The notes: a model not told the origin generated them from the letters alone. A stretch of DNA of 5,669 nucleotides from Chloroflexota bacterium (GCA_021806765.1 JAJZQR010000334.1:1-5669), one strand, 5' to 3'; counted from the first letter of the stretch, positions 1 to 5,611 are shown. A program made the numbers and translations.

Positions 1-319
1 ACGGGAAGGCCCCGGTGAGCGGGCCAACGACCAGCAGCCCCAGGTACTCAGCGCTGAACAGGTACATCAGGAGGGCCGGGTAGATGAAGGTGTCAGGCCG
101 CAGGCTCTGGCTGGCGCCCATTCGCAGGGCTCCACCCACCAGGGTACTTTCATCCGGGACGTACTCGTAGGGAAGGCCCTGGGCCAGACTGTAGACCCTC
201 AACCCCAGGCCGAGCGCCGTGATGAGGGCTACGAGCCAGGCAGCCTTCACGGTGCTGAGGGCGCGATGGGCTCTGCTTGATCCCGAGTCCTGGGTTGGGA
301 GCGTTCGAGAGATTCCCAC
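1..319 (-). CDS. GT39/ArnT-like integral membrane glycosyltransferase, N-terminal fragment
   Basis: The first 106 codons of a protein that runs off the window edge at base 1. A short polar N-terminus (residues 1-25) leads into a transmembrane helix at about 27-47. A periplasmic loop follows with the motif YVPDE (residues 53-57), then a stretch with LRMG and FIYPALLMYLF (78-88) that starts the next membrane segment. An acidic pair after the first helix, then an ALRM-like stretch and a YP-S/A-L motif, are what I know from GT-C fold transferases of the PMT/ArnT/RgtABCD type, which move a sugar from a polyprenyl-phosphate donor to a lipid or protein acceptor outside the membrane. I chose GTG at 317-319 because an in-frame TAA lies four codons upstream and GAGG lies 12 bases before it. 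An internal GTG at 248-250 is the alternative and would still keep the first helix. It lies 14 bases after the preceding small ORF, so it is probably in the same transcript. The donor and acceptor cannot be told. Confidence 0.72.
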   Translation of the reverse strand, partial: MGISRTLPTQDSGSSRAHRALSTVKAAWLVALITALGLGLRVYSLAQGLPYEYVPDESTLVGGALRMGASQSLRPDTFIYPALLMYLFSAEYLGLLVVGPLTGAFP

Positions 320-333
320 TGAGATTGATTACC

Positions 334-435
334 TCACGCAGGCTGGCGGAAGCGGCGCACCGACCAGCGGTATGCCAGGATCAACAGGAACATCCACAGT
401 CCGCCGATGAGATAGCCGCCAGCGCGTCTCCTCAC
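334..435 (-). CDS. Candidate 33-residue single-span membrane microprotein
   Basis: A small reading frame starts at GTG (433-435), whose last two bases lie inside the TGA stop of the upstream CHR gene (GTGA overlap), and ends with TGA at 334-336. The product has a basic N-terminus (RRR at 2-4), one hydrophobic segment at about 6-22 containing GGLWMFLLILAY, and a strongly basic tail (RWSVRRFRQ, 23-31). I do not recognise it as a family. Support for coding is the stop/start overlap, which matches the overlap style of the genes upstream, 27 of 33 codons ending in G or C, a credible transmembrane helix, and its position exactly filling the gap before the glycosyltransferase start. No strong ribosome binding site is visible, so translation would depend on coupling. 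Alternatives: it is the C-terminal helix of the CHR protein cut off by a frameshift, or a chance ORF continuing the antisense-frame shadow. Confidence 0.42.
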   Translation of the reverse strand: MRRRAGGYLIGGLWMFLLILAYRWSVRRFRQPA

Positions 436-968
436 ACCGTGCCGCCCAGCGACAGGAGGCCAAAGAGCACTCCCAATACAGCCCCACCCACCAGTATCAG
501 GAAAGGGTGGACCTTGGTGCGCAGGGCCAGCAGCAGGGCGAGGGCCGCGATGAGGGCGTGGGGCCAGCCGGTGAGGGTCTGCCGGGCCATGCTGAGGGCC
601 GTGACCCCGAGGAGACCCACCACCGCCGGCCCCGCCCCTCGTCCGAAGCCCCGTAGCCAGGGGTGTTGCAGGAAGCGCCGGAGCGCGTGGGCGGCGAGGG
701 CGGCCAGGGCCCAGGGCATCAGAAACACCCCCAGCGTCGCAGAGAGTGCCCCGAGGAGGCCCGCCGCCCGGTAGCCAACGAAGGTCGCCAGGATCAGCAC
801 TGGCCCGGGGGTCACGTAGCCGAAGGCGACCGCCGCGGCGAAGTCGGAGGGGCTCACCCAGCCAGTATCCGCCAATGCGATCCGCTCCACCAGGGGCAGG
901 GCTGCCTGGCCCCCGCCGAAGGCGAGCACGCTGACCAGCACGAAGCGCCAGAAGAGCTCGGGTATCAT
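432..968 (-). CDS. chrA: CHR-family chromate transporter, second (C-type) half
   Basis: A 178-residue hydrophobic protein covering one CHR domain. It shows the family signatures AFGGGQAALPLVER (16-29) and the TPGP motif at 53-56 followed by ATFVGYRAAG (61-70), then several hydrophobic segments to the C-terminus. The GGG-x-x-x-x-P form of the first motif is typical of the second half of split or fused CHR proteins. Known family role: export of chromate across the cytoplasmic membrane, with some members linked to sulfate or other anions. Short CHR proteins usually act as pairs, so the partner is the product of the gene just upstream. The start is ATG at 966-968, overlapping the upstream TGA (ATGA), with a strong GGGGAGGT ribosome binding site at 973-980. 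Its stop overlaps the GTG of the candidate microprotein. The substrate is inferred from the family and is not proven. Confidence 0.88.
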   Translation of the reverse strand: MIPELFWRFVLVSVLAFGGGQAALPLVERIALADTGWVSPSDFAAAVAFGYVTPGPVLILATFVGYRAAGLLGALSATLGVFLMPWALAALAAHALRRFLQHPWLRGFGRGAGPAVVGLLGVTALSMARQTLTGWPHALIAALALLLALRTKVHPFLILVGGAVLGVLFGLLSLGGTV

Positions 969-1570
969 CTGACACCTCCCCTGGTCCGCTCTTTGTTGGC
1001 TGCCGGTTTGGAGAGCAGGGGCACGCCGATCAGCCCCGCCGCCACCACGATCAGAGCGGCGTTGAGGTCCAGGAAAGCACCCGCCGCGAAGGCGACCAGC
1101 GCGATGCCCAGGGTGAGGGGCTCCTTCACGTTGGACTTGCCCATGCGGTAGGTAGTCGCGAGCAGCACGCCGACCACCGCCGCCGTGAGACCACCCACCG
1201 CTGCGCTCATGCCCGGCAGTGCGGTCGCCGCCACGTAGAGAGCGGCAAGCAATAGCATGGCCAGGAAGGAGGGGAAGACGAAGGCGGCGGTGGCAAGAGC
1301 CGAGCCTGTCCAGCCCCCGAGCTTGTGGCCCAGATAGGCCACCACCTGGAGGACGGTGGAGCCGGGCAGGAGCTTGGTATAGGTTAGCGCCTCGGTGAGG
1401 TCGTCCCGGGTGAGCACGCCCCGCTGATCCACCAACTCGCGCTCGATCAGAACCAGGGCCGCTCCCAGGCCGCCGAAGGCGGTCGCGCCGAGGCGAAGAA
1501 ACATCCAGCCGAGCGTGGGAGCCGGCAGGGATCGCGACGGGCTATTGTCGCCAGAATCGCTGGTATGCAT
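965..1570 (-). CDS. chrA: CHR-family chromate transporter, first (N-type) half
   Basis: A 201-residue membrane protein forming the partner half of the split chromate transporter. After a polar, Ser-rich N-terminus (1-20) come the CHR motif AFGGLGAALVLIEREL (31-46), the motif LLPGSTVLQVVAYLGHKLGG (67-86), and later hydrophobic segments at about 96-120, 121-143, 150-169 and 171-186, ending in a basic tail. Family members I know usually have LPGP where this one has LPGS (68-71). It overlaps the second half by 4 bases (ATGA at 965-968), which implies coupled synthesis of a heterodimer. The start is uncertain: ATG at 1568-1570 has a GGAG only one base upstream, which is too close to be a normal site. 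An in-frame ATG at Met23 would remove the polar leader but lies at the edge of the conserved domain. The gene is 135 bases downstream of the kinase on the same strand. Confidence 0.88.
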   Translation of the reverse strand: MHTSDSGDNSPSRSLPAPTLGWMFLRLGATAFGGLGAALVLIERELVDQRGVLTRDDLTEALTYTKLLPGSTVLQVVAYLGHKLGGWTGSALATAAFVFPSFLAMLLLAALYVAATALPGMSAAVGGLTAAVVGVLLATTYRMGKSNVKEPLTLGIALVAFAAGAFLDLNAALIVVAAGLIGVPLLSKPAANKERTRGGVR

Positions 1571-1705
1571 TCTCCAGGTCCATCCATCGGTCTTGAAAGA
1601 GTGGTTTCCATCGCCGGCGGGGAGGATAACCGAAATGCTCGGGGGAATGAAGCCATGTCGATTGGTGCGCTGTACCGGACACTTGATCGGCGAGCATGGA
1701 GGCAG
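1571..1705 (-). other. Intergenic gap between kinase and CHR genes
   Basis: 135 bases between the kinase stop (TAG, 1706-1708) and the CHR start. I see no strong hairpin with a T-run and no convincing -35/-10 pair on the minus strand. Whether the transporter genes are read through from the regulator-kinase pair or have their own promoter is therefore open. The reading frame that crosses it here is a shadow of the kinase and CHR genes. Confidence 0.5.
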
Positions 1706-3235
1706 CTATTCGAGCGGGTCACCCCCCAGGCAGTCGGCATCTCCCAGGGGAATGAGAACGGTAACCCTCGTGCCATCCTGCCGATTGGAGGTGATCTCCA
1801 GGGTGCCGCCCAGCGACTCGGCACGCTCCCTCATCCCGAGTAGCCCGAGGTGACCGCCAACCGCGAAATCAGAAGCGGTGGGCAAACTGAAGCCGATGCC
1901 GTTGTCCATCACTTCCAGTCCGACTGTGCATTCAGAGAAGACCGTCCTCACGCTCACGTGAGATGCCCTCGCATGGCGCTCCACGTTTCGCAGGGCCTCC
2001 TGGGCTATTCGGAACAGGCACAGCTCCACCTCTGGTGGCAGCCGCCGCTCCTCCCCTACGATGGTCACCTCTCCGTCGATCTTGGCCCGTTCGGCGAGGT
2101 CCACCAGCAATCTGCGGATGCTGGTTACCAGCCCCAGGTCATCCAGGGTTGGGGGACGGAGGGCTCGGGCGAAGTCGCGCAGCCCCTCGACGACCGTCTC
2201 GGCGGTCCTTCGAGCCGCCCGCAACTCGCTGAGGACGAGGGGTGACAGCGGCTCCCCAACGCCCTCGATCAGGTCCAGTTGCCGGCACAACAGGATCAAC
2301 TGCTGGACGCTCTCGTCGTGAAGCTCCTGAGCGATCCGGCGGCGCTCCTCCTCCTGCGCTCGGAGGATGTTCGCGGCGAAAGCCCGCAGTCCGGCCCGCT
2401 GCTGCCGTTCCTCGGTGACGTCTCTGAGCTGGATCTCGATCACGGGGTTGCCCTGGCTGTCGCTGATCCAGGTGAGTGTCGGTTCGAGGTAGACGTGGGA
2501 ACCATCGGTTCCGGTGAGGGTGAGGTGCTCCCTCTGCTGCCTACCGTCGTGAGCCAGGTCGAACAGCCTCCTGCTCCCAGCCGGTCCAACGAGATCCGCG
2601 ATGGCCACGTTCCGCAGGTGGGCTGGATCCTTCCCAAAGAGGCCACCCGCGGCCGGGTTTGCCTCGAAGATGGTACCGGCCGGATCCGTCACCAGGATGG
2701 GGATGGGGCTGGACTCAAACAGACCCCGATACTTCATCTCAGAGGCTCTGGAGGCGGCGCTGGCTGCTTCGGCCTGCTGTCTGGCAGCCTGTTCCCGGTC
2801 CACCCGGTGCCCGACGAAAGTGGCAATTCCCACGACGATGACGAGCTGCAAGAGCTCGGCTGCTGCCGGAACTCCCTGGTGGAACAGCAGCGGCAGGGGT
2901 ACCGTGAGAACGATACACAGCAGGGCGGTCGGAATCGAGCCGACCAAGCCGAAGTTGAGCGCGGCATATACCACAGGGATGTAGAGGAGGCTGATCGGAA
3001 TGAAAGTAAGGCTAGAATCCGAGACCCGCCAACTCTCCCAGAGTCCCAGGCTCTCGGCAAGGAGGTGGAAACCGGCAACTGCCACGACGAGACCCTGGAC
3101 AGCCCAGAAGCGCCTATCCCGGATCCTGGGGCGGAAGGGGTACATCCAGGATTTTCCTCTGTCGACCCGGGAGGAGGGGCTGAACTTGGAGGAGCCTGGT
3201 GCCGACTGCACCACCTTGATGCCTGCTTCGTTCAA
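1706..3235 (-). CDS. NarX/LiaS/DegS-type membrane sensor histidine kinase with PAS domain
   Basis: A 509-residue sensor kinase. Four hydrophobic segments lie at about 43-65, 76-96, 97-118 and 128-145, with little periplasmic sequence between them. An Ala/Gln/Glu-rich linker (146-166, probably helical) leads to a PAS domain (about 168-275: GLFESSPIPILVTDPAGTIF, ending LRDVTEE). The HisKA_3 dimerisation domain has EEERRRIAQELHDE with phospho-acceptor His306. The ATPase domain has an N box with Asn417 (EALRNVERHA), a G1 motif DNGIGF (444-449) and a second glycine-rich segment GHLGLLGMRERAESLGG (461-477). It should phosphorylate the regulator encoded just upstream. The signal is unknown: the membrane block or the PAS domain could sense a membrane, redox or small-ligand cue, but no haem or metal ligand set is evident. 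TTG at 3233-3235 overlaps the regulator stop (TTGA) and has AAGGA six bases upstream. ATG at 3143-3145 (Met31) has AGAGGA eight bases upstream and is an equally credible start, giving 479 residues. Confidence 0.93.
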   Translation of the reverse strand: MNEAGIKVVQSAPGSSKFSPSSRVDRGKSWMYPFRPRIRDRRFWAVQGLVVAVAGFHLLAESLGLWESWRVSDSSLTFIPISLLYIPVVYAALNFGLVGSIPTALLCIVLTVPLPLLFHQGVPAAAELLQLVIVVGIATFVGHRVDREQAARQQAEAASAASRASEMKYRGLFESSPIPILVTDPAGTIFEANPAAGGLFGKDPAHLRNVAIADLVGPAGSRRLFDLAHDGRQQREHLTLTGTDGSHVYLEPTLTWISDSQGNPVIEIQLRDVTEERQQRAGLRAFAANILRAQEEERRRIAQELHDESVQQLILLCRQLDLIEGVGEPLSPLVLSELRAARRTAETVVEGLRDFARALRPPTLDDLGLVTSIRRLLVDLAERAKIDGEVTIVGEERRLPPEVELCLFRIAQEALRNVERHARASHVSVRTVFSECTVGLEVMDNGIGFSLPTASDFAVGGHLGLLGMRERAESLGGTLEITSNRQDGTRVTVLIPLGDADCLGGDPLE

Positions 3236-3900
3236 CTCTGATCCTTGCTCTCTTCCAGCGCGATCCAGCCGTGGGAGACGGCATAGAGGACAGCCTCCAG
3301 GCGCGAGGAGACGCCCAGCTTCGCCAGGATGCTGTTGAAGTGGCCCTCGACAGTACGCATGCTGATGCCCAGACTATCGGCTATTGCCTTGTTCCGGAAT
3401 TCCTTTGCCGCAAGATCGAGCACCTCCCGCTCTCGCGGGCTAAGCTCTGAGACCTCCTGGCGGACGGAAACCCGACGGCGGCTCCACAGGCGAGCTACCT
3501 TGACCGCGATGGAGGGATGGAGGACCGGCTCCCCCTCGTGAATCCGCCGCACGGCGTCCACCAACTCGCTGGCCCGGGCGGTCTTAAGCATGTAGCCGGA
3601 GGCCCCGGCCTCCATCAGGGCGAGGATGTAGTCGTCGTCGTCGTAGGCGGTCAGGACCAACACCCTGGTGTCGAGGCCCGCATCTCCAATCAACCGGACG
3701 ACTTCGACGCCGCTGAGCTTGGGCATGCGGATGTCCAGGATCAGCACGTCTGGTCGGAGACGCTGCACCAGTTCCAGCGCCTCCTGCCCGTCGCCGGCCT
3801 CGCCCAGGACGCTGAGGCCGGGATGCTGCTCCAGGATGCGGCGCGTGCCCTCGCGCACCAGCGAGTGGTCTTCTGCAAGAACGATCCGTATCGTCTCCAT
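3232..3900 (-). CDS. NarL/FixJ-family response regulator
   Basis: A 222-residue two-domain transcription regulator. The receiver domain (about 4-120) has the acidic pair Glu10-Asp11, phospho-acceptor Asp56 (DVLILDIRMP), the conserved Thr84 (VLTAYDDDD) and Lys106 (GYMLKTARA). The C-terminal LuxR/GerE helix-turn-helix lies at about 153-203 (LSPREREVLDLAAKE, then KAIADSLGISMRTVEGHFNSILAKLG). It is the cognate partner of the kinase it overlaps, and phosphorylation at Asp56 should drive dimerisation and DNA binding. I chose ATG at 3898-3900 because the receiver fold begins directly after it (METIRIVLAED). A TTG at 3928-3930 would add ten residues (with the ATG as residue 11) that have no match to the fold. 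A -10-like element sits 10 bases upstream of the ATG, so the mRNA may have almost no leader. The target genes are not shown by the sequence; the divergent cytochrome and its own promoter are the best candidates. Confidence 0.94.
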   Translation of the reverse strand: METIRIVLAEDHSLVREGTRRILEQHPGLSVLGEAGDGQEALELVQRLRPDVLILDIRMPKLSGVEVVRLIGDAGLDTRVLVLTAYDDDDYILALMEAGASGYMLKTARASELVDAVRRIHEGEPVLHPSIAVKVARLWSRRRVSVRQEVSELSPREREVLDLAAKEFRNKAIADSLGISMRTVEGHFNSILAKLGVSSRLEAVLYAVSHGWIALEESKDQS

Positions 3901-3910
3901 CGTGCCTTGT

Positions 3911-3916
3911 ATTCTA
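3911..3916 (-). promoter_or_regulatory. Putative extended -10 element for the regulator gene
   Basis: Read on the minus strand this is TGC-TAGAAT, one mismatch from TATAAT and with the TG of an extended -10. No good -35 hexamer lies 16-18 bases upstream (the best is CTGGAA or a one-base shift), which fits an extended -10 or an activated promoter. Transcription would begin within about 3 bases of the ATG at 3900, giving a leaderless or nearly leaderless mRNA. Confidence 0.38.
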
Positions 3917-3959
3917 GCACCCCCAGCCAACTTTCCAGCGATGTAACCACCTGTCGAGA

Positions 3960-3977
3960 GTAGGTGAAAACACCTAC
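3960..3977. promoter_or_regulatory. Perfect palindrome, candidate operator in the divergent promoter region
   Basis: GTAGGTG-AAAA-CACCTAC: 7-base perfect arms around 4 bases. Its centre (3968.5) lies about 64 bases upstream of the start point inferred for the regulator gene, close to the usual spacing for class I activation. A symmetric site is what a dimeric NarL-type regulator would bind, so autoregulation plus control of the cytochrome is plausible. It does not match the E. coli NarL heptamer consensus well, and the binding protein is inferred only from position. It could also fold as a short hairpin in RNA. Confidence 0.5.
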
Positions 3978-3995
3978 CCGAAAAGGCGTGTTTTC
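3966..3995. repeat. Second, interlocking inverted repeat GAAAACAC/GTGTTTTC
   Basis: Perfect 8-base arms at 3966-3973 and 3988-3995, separated by 14 bases. The left arm uses the loop and right arm of the palindrome at 3960-3977, so the two pairings exclude each other. It may be a second operator half-site arrangement or just a consequence of the A-rich segment. Confidence 0.4.
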
Positions 3996-4060
3996 CTCGT
4001 TGCCGATCCTTTGGAGGTGATGTCTGATAGCAATGGGGACGCTATTCGTCCGTCCGGTCA

Positions 4061-4118
4061 GGCAGCAGGGAGGGGAGTCCCGGCTGGCGAAAGCCCTCCC
4101 CGGTTCGGAGTGGCTGCC
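4061..4118 (+). ncRNA. Possible structured RNA element with GAAA tetraloop
   Basis: An outer helix GGCAGC (4061-4066)/GCTGCC (4113-4118) encloses GGGGAG (4072-4077)/CTCCCC (4096-4101). This stacks directly on GGC-GAAA-GCC (4086-4095), a GNRA tetraloop hairpin, with an 8-base bulge (4078-4085) on one side only. The nearby GGACG/CGTCC hairpin at 4037-4051 may belong to it. GC-rich DNA forms such pairings by chance, so this is a candidate only. An alternative pairing GGGAGGG/CCCTCCC (4068-4074/4094-4100) competes. Confidence 0.25.
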
Positions 4119-4183
4119 GGTGTGCGTCGTCGGTTAACCGTGCCAGATCCTCAGCGATATCTTCATCGTCTCCCGAGGCTTGT

Positions 4184-4237
4184 GGGCACCCTCAAGCTGC
4201 CCTCGGGCCCTCCCAGGAGGGCGGCCTGAGGGTGCTC
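4184..4237. repeat. Long imperfect inverted repeat in the leader
   Basis: GCACCCTCA (4186-4194) pairs perfectly with TGAGGGTGC (4227-4235). A wobble and a further G-C pair extend the stem to 4184/4237. Inside is a second hairpin GCCCTC-CCAG-GAGGGC (4207-4222), flanked by GCC/GGC (4199-4201/4223-4225). No T-run follows, so it is not a standard intrinsic terminator on the plus strand. It could be an RNA stability or attenuation element, or a REP-like unit, though no second copy is seen in the window. Confidence 0.5.
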
Positions 4238-4379
4238 CCTGCCATCTTCAGTCGGGGACATCCCTGAAAGGAGGCTTCGCCGCCGGAACCCAGTCTCTGT
4301 CCTCCATGCCCTACAGAACCGTCGAGGGTGCGACGGCTAGGATGGAAGTGCATCCAAGTAAGACCAAAGAGGAGGTCCC

Positions 4380-5567
4380 ATGAGAGTAACTCTGCTCTTG
4401 TCAGCAATCGCCGCGCTGGTGGTACTCGCGGTGGTCGCCGTTCCTGTAGGGGCGACCTCGGACTACGCAGCCAAGACCGGGCAGCCCTGCACCACCTGCC
4501 ACACGACCCTGCCTGCGCTCAACGCCACCGGCGAAGCCTACCGGGCCAGCGGCTACGTCTGGCCGATACCGTCGGCGCCCGCCGCGCCGGCCCCTATGGG
4601 CGACCGGATCCTCACCTCTGCCCGCGTGGCGACGGCGCCGGCCATCGACGGCAACGGCAGCGACGTCGCCTGGGCGCGTGCCCCCGCCCTGGAGATCCCG
4701 GTGATCACCTTTGGTATCCCCAAGTTCAACATCACCCTCAAGTCCGTCTACTCGGAGGACATGGTCTACTTCCTCGCCCAGTACCCGGACTCCAACTCCG
4801 ATGTGGACCGGTTTGCCTGGGCCTACGATGCTGACAAGAAGAGGTGGGCCATTCTCGCGGACGACTTTGGTGACGAGGACGAGTTCGGCTTCTTCTGGAA
4901 CATCAACATGCCGAACTACGAGAAGGTGGGCTGCAACCAGACCTGCCACGGCGAGAAGATGGTTGCCCCCAAAGGCACTATGACCGACGACTGGCGGTGG
5001 AACTCGTACCGCACCAACCCCATGGGCTGGGCGCGGGACTTCCACCTGACCGAGGACGAGAACGCCGACCCCGCCGGCGGGTTCTCCAAGGACATGGGGT
5101 ACGACACCAACACGGGCTACAAGAACAACACGCAGAAGCTCGGTGGAGTCGAGGTTCCCCTCTACTGGAAGCCCTTCTCCGGTGCGGGAGGCGTTGCCGT
5201 GGGCGATCCCCGCTACCTGAAGCAGTCGGAGATCGACTCGGGCCTCGCCAAGAAGATCGTGAAGGTCGGGGACGACGGTATCCTCACCGACGAGGCCGGC
5301 AACAAGGTCCCGCTCTTTGCGCGGATCCCCGGCCGCATTCTGAGCGAGCCCGCGGGCCCGAGCTGGAACGACATCAAGTCCAAGGGCGTGTGGCAGGACG
5401 GCGTCTGGACGGTGGAGTTCGCCCGCAAGATGAAGACCGGCCAGTGGGATGACGTGCAGTTCGATCCGGCCGGCGAGTATCACTTCGACATGTACATTAA
5501 GACCCGCCAACCCGGCGAGAGCGCCCATGCTGAAGTGCCTGTAAGCAAGCTCGTCTTCGCCCAGTAG
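4380..5567 (+). CDS. Exported c-type cytochrome with ethylbenzene-dehydrogenase-type haem-binding domain
   Basis: A 395-residue protein with a signal peptide (hydrophobic core about 4-22, likely cleavage after VGA at 25). A small N-terminal module follows with CTTCH at 37-41, a standard covalent haem c site, in the context YAAKTGQPCTTCH. From about residue 84 it enters a domain like the gamma subunits of DMSO-reductase-family enzymes (EB_dh, PF09459 type). The domain opens with APAIDGNGSDVAWARAPAL (86-104) and closes with GVWTVEFARKMKTGQWDDVQF (341-361). Inside is CNQTCH (185-190), a non-standard CX3CH motif, then WRWNSYRTNPMGWARD (205-220). Enzymes of the EbdC/DdhC type bind haem b and pass electrons to or from a molybdenum enzyme. 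Here the haems are probably covalent, so a periplasmic electron-transfer role is inferred. No molybdoenzyme or cytochrome c maturation gene is in the window. The start is firm: AGAGGAGGT ends three bases before the ATG. Met and His residues that could be axial ligands are present but cannot be assigned. Confidence 0.85.
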   Translation: MRVTLLLSAIAALVVLAVVAVPVGATSDYAAKTGQPCTTCHTTLPALNATGEAYRASGYVWPIPSAPAAPAPMGDRILTSARVATAPAIDGNGSDVAWARAPALEIPVITFGIPKFNITLKSVYSEDMVYFLAQYPDSNSDVDRFAWAYDADKKRWAILADDFGDEDEFGFFWNINMPNYEKVGCNQTCHGEKMVAPKGTMTDDWRWNSYRTNPMGWARDFHLTEDENADPAGGFSKDMGYDTNTGYKNNTQKLGGVEVPLYWKPFSGAGGVAVGDPRYLKQSEIDSGLAKKIVKVGDDGILTDEAGNKVPLFARIPGRILSEPAGPSWNDIKSKGVWQDGVWTVEFARKMKTGQWDDVQFDPAGEYHFDMYIKTRQPGESAHAEVPVSKLVFAQ

Positions 5568-5611
5568 CAACCGGACAAGCCTAACGGGGGGTATCGCTCA
5601 CCCTGGCTAGC

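Larger units (their letters stand above)
4001..4379 (+). other. Gene-free, hairpin-rich leader upstream of the cytochrome gene
   Basis: About 380 bases without a convincing gene. Perfect or near-perfect pairings seen by eye are: GGACG/CGTCC (4037-4041/4047-4051), a branched element at 4061-4118, the 10-base palindrome CGGTTAACCG (4131-4140), a long hairpin (4184-4237), CCGTCG/CGACGG (4319-4324/4331-4336) and GGATG/CATCC (4340-4344/4351-4355). A weak -10-like TAGGAT lies at 4338-4343 without a clear -35. The strong ribosome binding site AGAGGAGGT (4368-4376) ends three bases before the cytochrome ATG. The start of the cytochrome transcript is not visible, so how much of this is transcribed is unknown. 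I do not recognise any known riboswitch class here. Confidence 0.5.

Noticed and set aside
334..975. 213-codon minus-strand ORF covering the second CHR gene in another frame
   Set aside because: Its product is Arg/Gly/Pro-rich low-complexity sequence, the mark of a shadow frame. Only its last 33 codons, beyond the CHR stop, are kept as a candidate gene.
2279..3241. 320-codon plus-strand ORF antisense to the kinase
   Set aside because: It is antisense to clear PAS, HisKA_3 and ATPase motifs; its product has no domain pattern and reads as a shadow frame.
4102..4113. GGTTCGG stretch resembling a tRNA T-arm
   Set aside because: No acceptor, D-arm or anticodon stem of tRNA spacing surrounds it and the GGTTCRA consensus is not met.
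4131..4140. 10-base palindrome CGGTTAACCG
   Set aside because: A perfect 10-mer palindrome is weak evidence alone; it is recorded in the leader entry but not called as an operator because nothing in its position or a second copy supports it.
4020..4229. 69-codon plus-strand ORF starting ATG at 4020 after GGAGGTG
   Set aside because: The GGAGG is only two bases from the ATG, about 29 of 69 codons end in A or T against far fewer in the real genes, the product has no recognisable fold, and the ORF runs through the strong hairpins of the leader.
4401..5570. 389-codon minus-strand ORF antisense to the cytochrome
   Set aside because: It mirrors the cytochrome codons in a GC-rich genome, its product is a Gly/Val/Arg/His-rich shadow, and the plus strand has a signal peptide, haem motifs and a strong ribosome binding site.
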